In this document: positions 26,291 to 35,131 of the stretch, piece after piece | Layout: each line of letters starts with the position of its first letter | Numbering within the stretch: the stretch's first letter is position 1 | Assembly (NCBI RefSeq): GCF_013376095.1 | Contig: NZ_JAAMFN010000003.1 | Location: 121,179-185,178 of the forward strand | Direction: 5' to 3' | From: Arthrobacter sp. SDTb3-6 | GTDB taxonomy: Bacteria; Actinomycetota; Actinomycetes; Actinomycetales; Micrococcaceae | Length of the DNA stretch: 64,000 bases | The notes under the pieces: generated by a model | The model's input: only the letters and a program-made list of their open reading frames with translations | Databases searched by the model: none | Told to the model about the DNA's origin: nothing | Made by a program: the position numbers and the translations under genes

Positions 26291-27354
26291 TGCACTGCCA
26301 CCGATCCATTCCGTGCGTTTGCCAGGCCCAGTTCGTCCGGGCCCAGGTCCTCGAATATCGATTCCACCACTGCGGCCGGCACGTCCGCCAGGGCGGCCGG
26401 CTGCCAGGCGGGGTTGCGGTCCTTGTCCACCAGCTGTGCCCTGATCCCCTCGGCGAAGTCGGGCCAGCGCAGGGCCCGCAGCGACACCCGAAGTTCCTGG
26501 TCCAGCACCTCCTCCAGCGATCCCAGCGCCCGGGCCCGGCGCAGTGCCTCCAGCGTGACCGTCACCGCGGTGGGCGACTTGGCGAGGATGGTTGCCGCCG
26601 CCTTCTCAGCTTCCGGAACGCCCGAGCCGGCCAACCGCTTGACGATGGCGCCGGCGTCGGCCGCGGAATAGGCCGCGTCAATCCAGTCGCGGGCGTTGAT
26701 CAGCGCGGATTCCGGCGGTTCCTGCCCATGGCGTGCGACGGCGGAGCTTGCGTTGCGCTCGGCCAGCTCGGCCGCCAGCGTGGGCAGCAGGGAGGAGTCA
26801 AGGAAGTAGTCGGCCAGGCCCATGGCAATGGCGTCCGCGCCGCTGACCATGCTTCCGGTGAGCCCGGCGTGCGTGCCAAGTTCCCCCGGGGCGCGGGAGA
26901 GCAGGTACGTCCCGCCAACGTCCGGGACAAAGCCGATGCCCGTTTCCGGCATGCCGATCCGGGACCGTTCGGTGACCACCCGGTGCGAGGCGTGCGCGGA
27001 AATGCCCACACCGCCGCCAAGCACCACGCCGTCCATGAACGCCACCACCGGTTTGGGATAGCGCTTGATGCGGGCGTTGAGGTGGTATTCATCGCGCCAG
27101 AACTGCTCGCTCTGGTGCCCGCCGGTGCGCGCGTCGTGGTAGATCGAGACGATGTCGCCGCCGGCACACAGGCCCCGCCCGCCGGCACCCGAGATGAGCA
27201 CGGTGGCCACGGCGTCGTCCTTTTCCCAGGCGTCCAGCGCGGCCGCCACGGCCAGGACCATGCCGTGGTTGAGGGCATTCATGGCCTGCGGCCGGTTCAG
27301 CACCAGGTGGCCCAAGTGCCCTGTGCGCTGGACCAGGACGTCGTTGTCGTTCAT
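26287..27354 (-). CDS. 3-hydroxyisobutyryl-CoA hydrolase
   Basis: Crotonase-superfamily thioesterase that releases 3-hydroxyisobutyrate from CoA in valine degradation. 355 residues, longer than hydratases because of the C-terminal ECH_2 extension. Diagnostic segments are GLCAGGDIVSIYHDAR, MDGVVLGGGVGISAHASHRV and the catalytic region MPETGIGFVPDVGGTYLLSR. ATG 27354 has GGAGG eight bases upstream and is preferred to an ATG 15 bases further up. It follows the acyl-CoA dehydrogenase by 32 bases and overlaps mmsB by 4. Confidence 0.92.
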   Translation of the reverse strand: MNDNDVLVQRTGHLGHLVLNRPQAMNALNHGMVLAVAAALDAWEKDDAVATVLISGAGGRGLCAGGDIVSIYHDARTGGHQSEQFWRDEYHLNARIKRYPKPVVAFMDGVVLGGGVGISAHASHRVVTERSRIGMPETGIGFVPDVGGTYLLSRAPGELGTHAGLTGSMVSGADAIAMGLADYFLDSSLLPTLAAELAERNASSAVARHGQEPPESALINARDWIDAAYSAADAGAIVKRLAGSGVPEAEKAAATILAKSPTAVTVTLEALRRARALGSLEEVLDQELRVSLRALRWPDFAEGIRAQLVDKDRNPAWQPAALADVPAAVVESIFEDLGPDELGLANARNGSVAVQ

Positions 27355-27386
27355 CTGGGGGTCCTCCATGTTCCAGTCTCCATTAC

Positions 27387-28523
27387 CTAGTCCTCGACCG
27401 CCAGCCGGCCCACTATCAGCCGCATGATCTCATTGCTGCCCTCCAGGATCTGGTGGACGCGCAGGTCGCGGACAATCTTTTCCAGCCCGTACTCGGAGAG
27501 GTAGCCGTAGCCTCCGTGGAGTTGCAGGGCCTGGTTGGCGACGTGGAATCCGGCGTCGGTGGCCACCCGTTTGGCCATGGCGCACAGCTTCACGGTGTCC
27601 GGGTCGCCGGTTTCCAAGGCCGCCGCGGCGCGCAGCAGCATGGTGCGGGCGGTTTCCAGTTCCGTGTCCATGTCCGCCAGTTCAAAGAGCAGGTGCTGCT
27701 GCTTGATGAGCGGGCCGCCAAAGGCCTGCCGTTCCTTGAGGTACGCCACCGACTTGTCGAAGGCGGCCCGTCCGCCGCCCAGCGAGCAGGCACCTATGTT
27801 CACCCGGCCCCCGTTGAGGCCCTTCATGGCAATCGTGAAGCCGTCGCCTTCCCTGCCCAGCCGGTTCGTGACGGGCACCCTGACGTCTTCGAAGACCACC
27901 TGACGGGTGGGCTGGGCACGCCAGCCCATCTTCTTTTCCTCGGCGCCGAAGGACAGGCCCGGCGTGCCGTCCGGGACGACGATGGCCGTAATGCCGTGGC
28001 TGCCGTTGTCCTGGGTGCGGGCCATGACAATGTAGAGGGCCGAGGAGCCGGCTCCCGAGATGAACTGCTTGGTGCCGTTGATGACGTAATGGTCGCCGTC
28101 GCGCACGGCCCGCGTGGACAGGGCGGCTGCGTCGGAGCCGACCCCGGGCTCGGTCAGGCAGTAGCTGCCCAGGTCGGTCATGGCGGTCAGCCCGGGCAGC
28201 CAGGCGGCCCGCTGGGTGTCGTTGCCGAAGGCGTCCACCATCCAGGCCACCATGTTGTGGATGGAGATGTAGGCGGCGATGGACGGGTCTGCGGCGGCCA
28301 GTTCCTCAAAGATCAGCACGGCGTCGGTGCGGGTCATCCCGGAGCCGCCATAGTCCTCCGCCACGTAGATGCCGCCCATGCCCAGCGTGCCCGCCTCGGC
28401 CAGCACGTCCACGGGGAAGTGCTTGGCCTCGTCCCATTCGCCGGCGTGCGGTGCCAGCGCCGTGGTGGCGAAGTCACGCACCATCGCCACGATGGACTGC
28501 TGGTCTTCGGTGAGGTTTTCCAT
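27387..28523 (-). CDS. Acyl-CoA dehydrogenase, probable isobutyryl-CoA dehydrogenase
   Basis: FAD enzyme that forms methacrylyl-CoA from isobutyryl-CoA and reduces ETF. 378 residues, the standard length. FAD and substrate segments YCLTEPGVGSDAAAL and FISGAGSSALYIVMA are intact. The base Glu lies in HQILEGSNEIMRL near the C-terminus, the place used by isobutyryl- and short-chain enzymes. It is the first gene of the valine cluster, and its position upstream of the hydrolase and mmsB supports isobutyryl-CoA as substrate; 2-methylbutyryl-CoA is an alternative. Hairpins lie in the 81 bases between it and the cytochrome b gene. Confidence 0.9.
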   Translation of the reverse strand: MENLTEDQQSIVAMVRDFATTALAPHAGEWDEAKHFPVDVLAEAGTLGMGGIYVAEDYGGSGMTRTDAVLIFEELAAADPSIAAYISIHNMVAWMVDAFGNDTQRAAWLPGLTAMTDLGSYCLTEPGVGSDAAALSTRAVRDGDHYVINGTKQFISGAGSSALYIVMARTQDNGSHGITAIVVPDGTPGLSFGAEEKKMGWRAQPTRQVVFEDVRVPVTNRLGREGDGFTIAMKGLNGGRVNIGACSLGGGRAAFDKSVAYLKERQAFGGPLIKQQHLLFELADMDTELETARTMLLRAAAALETGDPDTVKLCAMAKRVATDAGFHVANQALQLHGGYGYLSEYGLEKIVRDLRVHQILEGSNEIMRLIVGRLAVED

Positions 28524-28543
28524 GGCGTCTCCCTTGACTTTCC

Positions 28544-28597
28544 CGGGCCGGCAGGCCGGCCCGTCCTCGTGTCCTGCCCGGCGCGGGTGGGCCGGGC
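28544..28597 (-). terminator. Two tandem GC hairpins after the cytochrome b gene
   Basis: GCCCGGC...GCCGGGC (28576-28597) and CGGGCCGG-CAGG-CCGGCCCG (28544-28563) follow each other on the minus strand between the cytochrome b stop and the acyl-CoA dehydrogenase start. They probably end the upstream transcript so that the valine operon has its own promoter, though the second could also lie in its leader. Confidence 0.5.
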
Positions 28598-28604
28598 GGG
28601 CAGC

Positions 28605-29531
28605 TTACTTGGTGACCTTCCCGGTCAGTGAGGCGATGGGCCGCAGGAACAGGGGCCGGGCGGCGAACCACGCCCCGGCGGTGACGAGCAGGGACAGGGC
28701 AAAGATGCCAAAGCCCCACCAGTTGACCACGTCGCTGGAGCCGTACATGTGGTTGAGGTTGCGCAGTGCGCCGGTGGCCAGCACCAGCGTCACGTGCACA
28801 ATGATGAACAGGACAAAGTAGATCATGACGGGGAAGTGCACCTTCCGGGCCAGCTCGATGGGGTAGAACTTGTTCAGCGTGCGGGCGTTTTTGGGCCAGG
28901 CCCCGGACATGCGGATGCCGGTGAGGATGGCCAGCGGGGCCGCGATGAACACGGTGGCGAAGTAGGTCAGCAGCTGCAGGGAGTTGTAGTTCACCCAGCC
29001 GTCCTCCATGGGCCAGTCCAGCGAGAGGTATTGCAGTCCGGCGGAAATGGCGTTGGGGAACACGTCCCAGGTGGTGGGCACAATGCGCAGCCACTGTCCG
29101 GTGGCAAAAATGACGATGATGAAGATCAGGCCGTTAAGCACCCACAGTGCGTCCAGGCTCAGGTGGAACCACAGGTCCAGGCTGATCTTCGTCGGCGCGT
29201 TCTTCGTCCTGATGAAGCCCTTGTTGTTGCGGATCCAGTGCGCGGGCGGCCGCTTGGAGGTGCGCACCTGCCAGCCGGAGCGGATGATCAGCACAATGAA
29301 GAACATGTTCAAAAAGTGCTGCCAGCCCAGCCACGCCGGGAAACCGACCGGGGTGGTGGCCGGCAGTTCCGACTGCCCCGGGTAGGCTGTCATCCACGTC
29401 TTCACGGCGTCCAGGCCGGTGAACCAGCGGGCGGCCAGCACCAGGACCAACAGTCCGATCACAATGGCGCCGGCAACTATGGCGGGTGTGGCCCACTTGT
29501 TCCCGGCCAGCTTCTTCGTGGGGGTCGACAT
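28605..29531 (-). CDS. Cytochrome b/b6-domain membrane protein
   Basis: A 308-residue membrane protein with about five to six helices, of the di-haem cytochrome b561/hydrogenase-cytochrome-b type. Candidate haem ligands are His in GWQHFLNMFF, His in DLWFHLSLD, and two His in RKVHFPVMIYFVLFIIVHV. The segment between the second and third helices is rich in Trp and polar residues and probably faces the periplasm. Such proteins pass electrons between quinones and a periplasmic or molybdenum enzyme. No such partner gene adjoins it; the molybdenum oxidoreductase at the right edge is a distant possibility. It is separated from neighbours by 81 and 130 bases. Confidence 0.78.
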   Translation of the reverse strand: MSTPTKKLAGNKWATPAIVAGAIVIGLLVLVLAARWFTGLDAVKTWMTAYPGQSELPATTPVGFPAWLGWQHFLNMFFIVLIIRSGWQVRTSKRPPAHWIRNNKGFIRTKNAPTKISLDLWFHLSLDALWVLNGLIFIIVIFATGQWLRIVPTTWDVFPNAISAGLQYLSLDWPMEDGWVNYNSLQLLTYFATVFIAAPLAILTGIRMSGAWPKNARTLNKFYPIELARKVHFPVMIYFVLFIIVHVTLVLATGALRNLNHMYGSSDVVNWWGFGIFALSLLVTAGAWFAARPLFLRPIASLTGKVTK

Positions 29532-29661
29532 GGATCCTCATACCTCTTTCAAGAACGTTCCTGCTGCCACACTAACCCGCAAACGGCCGGTGGCATTCAC
29601 CGTCCCTTTGTAACAGGCGGGAGGGCGAACCCGGCAGCCGGCCGTAACAGGCGTTTGCGTG

Positions 29662-30627
29662 CTACTGCGGGCGGGCCGCCAGCGCATCGATCAACTGCGG
29701 CACCACCTTGAACACGTCGCCCACAATGCCGAAGTCGGCCACATCGAAGATGGGGCTTTCCCCGTCCTTGTTGATGGCCACGATGGTCTTGGCGGTCTGC
29801 ATGCCGGCCCGGTGCTGGATGGCGCCGGAGATGCCCAGCGCAATGTAGAGCTGGGGCGAGACGCTCACGCCGGTCTGCCCCACCTGGGCCGTCTGCTCCA
29901 CGTAGCCGGCGTCGACGGCGGCCCGCGAGGCGCCGACCGCCGCGCCGAGGGCGTCGGCCAGCTGCTCCACGAGCACGAAGTTCTCCTTCGAGCCGAGTCC
30001 GCGTCCACCGGAAACCACTGTCTTGGCGCCGCGCAGCTCGGGCCGGCCGGCCGCGGCGGGGGCGTCGTTGACGGCGTCGACCCGGGCGCCGGCGGCGGGG
30101 CCCAGCTCCACGGTGGCAACTTCCGGTGTTGCTGCCGGTGCGGTGCCCTCGATGGCGCCCTGGCGCAGCGTGATGACGGGCAGCCCGCCCTCCACCGCCG
30201 ATTCGACGTCGTAGCTGCCGCCAAACACGGAGTGTCCGGCCACGACGCGGTCCCCGTCGAGGCGCACGGAGACGGCGTCGGCCAACAGCGCCCCGCCGGT
30301 CCGCACGGCGAGCCGGGCGGCAGCCTCGCGGCCGTCCACGGAGTTGGCGGCCAGCACGGCGCCGGGTGCCAGCGCAGCCACCGCCTGCCCCAGGGCGTCC
30401 ACGGCCGGGGTGCCAAGCACGGAGGCCGCGTCCGGGCCCACGGCCTGGTACACGACGGCCGCGCCCAGCCCGCCCAGGTGGGCGACGACGTCGTCCGCCA
30501 GGTTGGCGGGGGCCGCCACCACGGCCACGGGCGTGCCGAGCGACGCGGCGGCCGCCAGCAGCCCCCGGGCCGATCCGGCCACGGCGCCCTGGTGGGTCAG
30601 TTCAATCAATGCCAGTATGTTCGCCAT
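29662..30627 (-). CDS. etfA: Electron transfer flavoprotein alpha subunit (second copy)
   Basis: A 321-residue FAD-binding ETF subunit, paralogous to the copy at 10.7 kb. The FAD signature is complete: [48 protein letters not shown] and [12 protein letters not shown]. It follows etfB by 12 bases. It lies upstream, on the same strand, of the cytochrome b and valine-degradation genes, so this copy may be the one dedicated to catabolic acyl-CoA dehydrogenases. Confidence 0.94.
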   Translation of the reverse strand: MANILALIELTHQGAVAGSARGLLAAAASLGTPVAVVAAPANLADDVVAHLGGLGAAVVYQAVGPDAASVLGTPAVDALGQAVAALAPGAVLAANSVDGREAAARLAVRTGGALLADAVSVRLDGDRVVAGHSVFGGSYDVESAVEGGLPVITLRQGAIEGTAPAATPEVATVELGPAAGARVDAVNDAPAAAGRPELRGAKTVVSGGRGLGSKENFVLVEQLADALGAAVGASRAAVDAGYVEQTAQVGQTGVSVSPQLYIALGISGAIQHRAGMQTAKTIVAINKDGESPIFDVADFGIVGDVFKVVPQLIDALAARPQ

Positions 30628-30639
30628 GCCCAGCCTTTC

Positions 30640-31407
30640 CTAGACCAAACGGTTTTCAACGAGGTAGTCCGCCAGCAGCGTGCCGGCATTGCCTTCATCC
30701 ACAATCTTGGTTCCGGCGGTGCGCGCCGGGCGCTCGCTGTGGGAGACGATGACGGTGTGCGCCGGGGTGGCCGGCACGTCCAGGTCCGACAGCGAGAGCG
30801 TGGCGACGGGCTTGCGCTTGGCCGTCAGGATGCCCTTGAAGTTCGGGAAGCGTGCCTCGGCACTGCGTTCGGTGACCGTCACGACGGCGGGCAGCGCGGC
30901 ACTGACGCTCAGCGTGCCCGATTCCCCCTGCCGCTCCCCGGAGACCTTGCCGGGAGCCAGTTCCAGGGAGGCGAGGGAGCCCACCAGAGGCAGGCCCAGG
31001 TGCTCGGCCACCATGGCCGGGACCACGCCGCCGCGGCCGTCGGTGGATTCATTTCCGGCGACGATGACATCCGCCCCGGCGCCCTTGAGCGCTGCGGCGA
31101 GCACGGCGGCCGTGCGGGCGGCATCGGCCCCGGCCAGGGAGCCGTCCAGGATGTGGATGCCGGAATCGGCCCCCATGGACAGCGCCTTGCGGATCGCCTT
31201 GGCGGCCTCTTCGGGGCCCATGGCCAGCACCACGACCTCGGTGGACTTGTCGCCGTCCTTCACGCGGAGGGCGGTTTCCAGGGCCCGTTCGTTGATTTCA
31301 TCGACAATGTTGTCCCCCGCGTCGCGGTTGAGCCACCCGGTGGCGGGGTCAAGCGTGCGTTCGTCCGCCGTGTCCGGCACCTGTTTGATCAGGACGACGA
31401 TCTTCAT
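30640..31407 (-). CDS. etfB: Electron transfer flavoprotein beta subunit (second copy)
   Basis: A 255-residue beta subunit with MKIVVLIKQVPDTADERTL at the N-terminus, DEINERALETALRVKDG, and the KGILTAKRKPVATLSL recognition loop. It is divergent from a MarR gene across 132 bases that contain an inverted repeat and direct ACTAGG repeats. It is the first gene of the second etfBA operon. Sequence divergence from the first copy suggests a long-standing paralogue rather than a recent duplication. Confidence 0.94.
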   Translation of the reverse strand: MKIVVLIKQVPDTADERTLDPATGWLNRDAGDNIVDEINERALETALRVKDGDKSTEVVVLAMGPEEAAKAIRKALSMGADSGIHILDGSLAGADAARTAAVLAAALKGAGADVIVAGNESTDGRGGVVPAMVAEHLGLPLVGSLASLELAPGKVSGERQGESGTLSVSAALPAVVTVTERSAEARFPNFKGILTAKRKPVATLSLSDLDVPATPAHTVIVSHSERPARTAGTKIVDEGNAGTLLADYLVENRLV

Positions 31408-31446
31408 GGACAGCCCCTTCGCGTAGAAAGTGTTCTGCGGCCAGAT

Positions 31447-31487
31447 TACTAGGAACTGCTAGCATTTACTAGGTACCCCGAGTAAAT
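31447..31487. promoter_or_regulatory. Candidate MarR operator region
   Basis: ATTTACT (31464-31470) and AGTAAAT (31481-31487) form a perfect 7-base inverted repeat with a 10-base spacer. ACTAGG also occurs twice as a direct repeat (31448-31453, 31468-31473). The site lies 40 bases before the start of etfB copy 2 and 53 bases before marR, in AT-rich sequence unusual for this genome. Confidence 0.5.
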
Positions 31488-31539
31488 TGTTGCTGGGGCG
31501 CCAAGGCCCCGGAAGTGCCGCCGCGAGGAAGGACATGCC

Positions 31540-32076
31540 ATGCCAGCCGCAGCCCCGCTGCCCATGGATCCGATCGCGGAGGCCCGGCGGCAATGGATAG
31601 CCCACGGCTGGGCCGACGCTGCCGACGGAATGGCAGCGTTCTCATCCGTGATGCGGGCCCACCAGCTCATGTACAGCAGGGTCGACGCCGTGCTCAAGCC
31701 GCTGGGACTGTCCTATGCACGGCTGGAGTTGTTGCGGCTGCTGTCCTTCACCCGCGGCGGCGCCCTGCCGATGGCCAGTGCCAGCGCGCGCCTGCAGGTG
31801 CACCCCACGAGCATCACCAACGTGGTGGACCGGCTCGAGCGCGACGGCTTTGTGCGCCGGGAAGCACACCCCACCGACGGCCGGGCCACGCTGGTGGTGC
31901 TGACCCCCGCCGGCCGGATGCTGGTGGAGCAGGCCACCGGGGTGCTCAACGAACAAGTCTTTGAACAACCCGGCATCCCGGCGGAGGAACTGCGCAGCAT
32001 GACGGGGATCCTGGCCCGCTTCCGCCGCGCCGCCGGCGACTTCACCGATCCCGCGCCGCCCCCGGACCCCCTGTAG
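31540..32076 (+). CDS. MarR-family transcriptional regulator
   Basis: A 178-residue winged-helix dimeric regulator. The recognition region is ARLQVHPTSITNVVDRLERDGFV and the wing is REAHPTDGRATLVVLTPAG, both typical of MarR. An N-terminal extension of about 35 residues precedes the helical dimer part. AGGAAGG precedes the ATG. It is divergent from the second etfBA operon and convergent with the beta-oxidation operon, so it may respond to an acyl-CoA or aromatic ligand and control ETF supply. The ligand is unknown. Confidence 0.88.
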   Translation: MPAAAPLPMDPIAEARRQWIAHGWADAADGMAAFSSVMRAHQLMYSRVDAVLKPLGLSYARLELLRLLSFTRGGALPMASASARLQVHPTSITNVVDRLERDGFVRREAHPTDGRATLVVLTPAGRMLVEQATGVLNEQVFEQPGIPAEELRSMTGILARFRRAAGDFTDPAPPPDPL

Positions 32077-32095
32077 GCGCCCCTGCCGCCGGATG

Positions 32096-32959
32096 CTAAC
32101 GGCCCTTGAATTCCGCCGGGCGGCGCTCCCCCAGCGCCGCGACGGCCTCCACCAGGTCCCCGCTGTGCAGGAAGGCGGAGTTCCACAGGGCCACGTGCCG
32201 CAGGCCGCGGGCGATGCGTTCCTCGCGGTCCTCGTTCAAAACGGCCTTGGTACCGGCAACGGCCAGCGGCGAATTGGCAGCCATCTGCCCGGCGAGGTCC
32301 AAGGCGGCGGCCAGGAGCGAATCCGCATTCGGGTGGACGTCATTGACGAGGCCGATTTTTTCCGCGCGGTCCGCTGCAATGTCCTTCCCGGTCAGGGCCA
32401 GCTCACGCAGATGGCCCTCGCCGATGACGCCCCGGAGCCGCTGCAGGCTGCCGACGTCGGCCACGATGGCCAGCCTGGCCTCCCGGATGCTGAACTTTGC
32501 CTCCGCAGAGGCCAGCCGGACGTCGGCTGCGCTGATGAGGTCCACGCCACCGCCGATGCACCAGCCGGAAACGGCGGCAATGACCGGCTTGCGGCACGCC
32601 GCGACGGCCGTGACGCCGTCCTGCAGCCGGCCGATCTGCCGCAGCAGCGCGCTGCGGGCTGCTGCGGTGGGACCGCCCGCGGCGCCGAGTTCCGCGAGCC
32701 AGGGGCCGAGGACCTCCTGCACGTCCAGTCCCACGCTGAAGTGGTTCCCCGTGCCGGTGAGGACTACGGCGCGGACGGCTTCGTCGGCGTCGAGCGCGGC
32801 AAAAAGGCGCGGCAGCTCCTCCCAAAAGTCCAGGCCCATCATGTTGCCGCGGCCCGGACCGGCCAGCCGGACGACGGCGGTCCCCGGCACGGGGGCCTGC
32901 TCCGCCGTAAACGCCTTCCAGGCCGTGGTGAAGGCCGTGCCTGCAGGAGCGCCGGCCAT
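32096..32959 (-). CDS. Crotonase-family protein, dienoyl-CoA isomerase (ECH1)-like
   Basis: A 287-residue crotonase-fold enzyme. The active-site pattern is not that of a hydratase: WCIGGGVDLISAADVR has Asp where hydratases have Glu, and SIREARLAIVADVGSLQRL contains the Glu/Asp pair used by delta3,5-delta2,4-dienoyl-CoA isomerase. It would help to oxidise unsaturated fatty acids with odd-position double bonds. The start overlaps the FadB stop by one base (TGATG), so it is the third gene of the thiolase-FadB operon. The isomerase role is inferred from these residues. Confidence 0.82.
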   Translation of the reverse strand: MAGAPAGTAFTTAWKAFTAEQAPVPGTAVVRLAGPGRGNMMGLDFWEELPRLFAALDADEAVRAVVLTGTGNHFSVGLDVQEVLGPWLAELGAAGGPTAAARSALLRQIGRLQDGVTAVAACRKPVIAAVSGWCIGGGVDLISAADVRLASAEAKFSIREARLAIVADVGSLQRLRGVIGEGHLRELALTGKDIAADRAEKIGLVNDVHPNADSLLAAALDLAGQMAANSPLAVAGTKAVLNEDREERIARGLRHVALWNSAFLHSGDLVEAVAALGERRPAEFKGR

Positions 32960-35127
32960 CAGTACGCTTCCCCCTTCTCCGCCTTCGCCACCAGCGACGC
33001 CGGCGGCAGGAAGCGGTCCCCGTACCGGGCCGCCAGCTCACGGGACCTGGCCACAAAACCCGGCAGGCCGCCGCGGTACCCGTTCATGTACTGGATGACG
33101 CCGCCGGTCCAGCCGGGGAAGCCGATGCCCAGGATGGAACCGATGTTGGCGTCCTCCACGCTGCGCAGCACGCCCTCATCCAGGCATTTGACGGTTTCCA
33201 GGGACTCCGCAAAGAGCATGCGTTCCATCATGTCCACGAACGGGATCTCCCTGGTGCCGCCCCAGGTTGCCGCCAGGCCCTCCCAGAGGCCGGTCCGGTG
33301 GCCGCCTTCGTAGTTGTGGAATCCTGCGCCGCCCAGCTTGCCCGTGCGCCCGAACTCCCCGACCATCCGGTCCACGAGTCCGTAGGCGGGGTGGGGCTGG
33401 TACTTTTGCCGGCCGTCGTCGTGCTCCAGGCCCGCCTTGGTCTCCTGGTGGATCTTGGACAGCAGGGTCAGGTTCAGCTCGTCGGCCAGCTGCAGCGGCG
33501 GGGCCGGGTAGCCCGCCTGGGCACCGGCCTGCTCCACGGAGACCGCACTGATGCCTTCGCCGACCATGCCGATGGCCTCGTTCAGGAACGTGCCGATGAC
33601 GCGGCTGGTGAAGAAGCCGCGGGAATCGTTGACCACGATGGGGGTCTTGCCGATCTGCCGGGCGATGTCGAAGGCACGGGCCAGGGTCTCGCCGGAGGTG
33701 CTATTGCCGGCGATGATTTCCAGCAGCGGCATCTTTTCCACCGGGGAGAAGAAGTGCAGGCCAATGAAGTTCGCCTGGTCCTCCACCCCCGCGGCCAGCT
33801 CGGTGATGGGCAGCGAGGAGGTGTTGGTGCCCAGGACGGCGCCGTCCGCCACCAGGCCTTCAATCTCCTGGAACGCCTGCTGCTTGACGCCCACGTCTTC
33901 AAACACGGCCTCGATGACCAGGTCGGCGCCGGCCACGTCCGCAGCGGTTGCCGTGGGCGTGATCCTGGCCAGCAGGGCCTCCGCCTCCGCCTGGGAGGTC
34001 TTGCCGCGGGCCACGGCCTTCCCGGCGAGCGTGCGCGAATGGGCCTTGCCGCGTTCGGCCGCCTCCAGCGTGACATCCTTGAGCACCACGTCCATGCCAC
34101 CGCGGGCACACACGTAGGCGATGCCGGCGCCCATCATGCCGGCACCGAGCACGGCCACCTTCCTGGCGGTGTGTTTTTCAAAACCCGCCGGGCGGCTGCC
34201 GCCGGCGTTGATGTGGGCCATGTCGAAGAAAAACGCCTTGATCATGTTGGTGGAGACCTGCCCGGCCGCGACTTCCACGAAGTAGCGCGATTCCATCTCC
34301 AGGGCCGTGTCGATGTCCACCTGCGTGCTTTCGACGGCGGCCGCCAGGATGGCGCGCGGGGCCGGGTAGTTCGCGCCCATCAACTGCTTGCGCAGGTTGG
34401 CCGGGAAGCTTGGGAGGTTCGCGGCAAAGGCGGGGGTGGCCGGGGTGCCGCCGGGAATCCGGTAGCCGGGCACGTCGTAGGGCTGGACGGCCTCCGGGTG
34501 GGCGGCGATCCAAGCCTTGGCGGCCGGTATGAGCTCGTCCACGGTGTCCACCACCTCGTCCAGCAGGCCGAGGTCCAGGGCCTCGCGCGGCGTGTGGCGC
34601 CGGCCCTGCAGCAGCACCTTGGTGAGGGCTCCGGCCACGCCCATGAGGCGCACGGTGCGCACGATCCCGCCGCCGCCGGGCAGCAGTCCCAGGGTGACCT
34701 CGGGCAGGCCGATCACGGAGCCGCGGGTGTCCGCGGCGATCCGGTGGTGGGCGGCCAGTGCAATTTCCAGCCCGCCGCCCAGCGCTGCTCCGTTGAGGGC
34801 CGCCACGACGGGCCGGCCCAGCGTTTCCAGCTGCCGCAGCGGGGCCTTGATGGCCTGTCCGAGGGCGAAGACCCTTTCGGCGTCGCCGGGCCCTGCCTTG
34901 ACGAGGTCGTTCAGGTCGCCGCCGGCGAAGAACGTCTTTTTGGCGGAGGTGAGGATGACGCCGGTGATGGACTCCCTTTCGGCCGCCAGCCGAGCCACGG
35001 CGGCCTGCATGGAGGCGCTGTAGGCCTCGTTCATGGTGTTGGCCGACTGCCCGGGATCGTCGATGGTGAGGATGACGACGCCGTCGGCGTCCTGGTCCCA
35101 GCGGATGGTGTTCTTGGTGTCAGTCAC
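32959..35127 (-). CDS. fadB: Fatty-acid oxidation multifunctional protein (enoyl-CoA hydratase / 3-hydroxyacyl-CoA dehydrogenase)
   Basis: A 722-residue alpha subunit of the beta-oxidation trifunctional system. Residues about 15-200 are an enoyl-CoA hydratase domain with AALNGAALGGGLEIALAAH and GLPEVTLGLLPGGGG (both catalytic glutamates present). Residues about 325-510 are the NAD-binding dehydrogenase domain with VAVLGAGMMGAGIAYVCA and the catalytic His in GLHFFSPVEKMPL. The C-terminal part is the 3HCDH helical domain. It starts with GTG four bases after the thiolase stop. The thiolase partner and an isomerase-like gene flank it in one operon. Confidence 0.94.
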   Translation of the reverse strand: MTDTKNTIRWDQDADGVVILTIDDPGQSANTMNEAYSASMQAAVARLAAERESITGVILTSAKKTFFAGGDLNDLVKAGPGDAERVFALGQAIKAPLRQLETLGRPVVAALNGAALGGGLEIALAAHHRIAADTRGSVIGLPEVTLGLLPGGGGIVRTVRLMGVAGALTKVLLQGRRHTPREALDLGLLDEVVDTVDELIPAAKAWIAAHPEAVQPYDVPGYRIPGGTPATPAFAANLPSFPANLRKQLMGANYPAPRAILAAAVESTQVDIDTALEMESRYFVEVAAGQVSTNMIKAFFFDMAHINAGGSRPAGFEKHTARKVAVLGAGMMGAGIAYVCARGGMDVVLKDVTLEAAERGKAHSRTLAGKAVARGKTSQAEAEALLARITPTATAADVAGADLVIEAVFEDVGVKQQAFQEIEGLVADGAVLGTNTSSLPITELAAGVEDQANFIGLHFFSPVEKMPLLEIIAGNSTSGETLARAFDIARQIGKTPIVVNDSRGFFTSRVIGTFLNEAIGMVGEGISAVSVEQAGAQAGYPAPPLQLADELNLTLLSKIHQETKAGLEHDDGRQKYQPHPAYGLVDRMVGEFGRTGKLGGAGFHNYEGGHRTGLWEGLAATWGGTREIPFVDMMERMLFAESLETVKCLDEGVLRSVEDANIGSILGIGFPGWTGGVIQYMNGYRGGLPGFVARSRELAARYGDRFLPPASLVAKAEKGEAY

Positions 35128-35131
35128 TTCG

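Noticed and set aside
27369..27369. ATG 27369 as the start of the 3-hydroxyisobutyryl-CoA hydrolase
   Set aside because: This ATG is part of the ATGGAGG stretch that acts as ribosome site for ATG 27354, and homologues begin at the latter.
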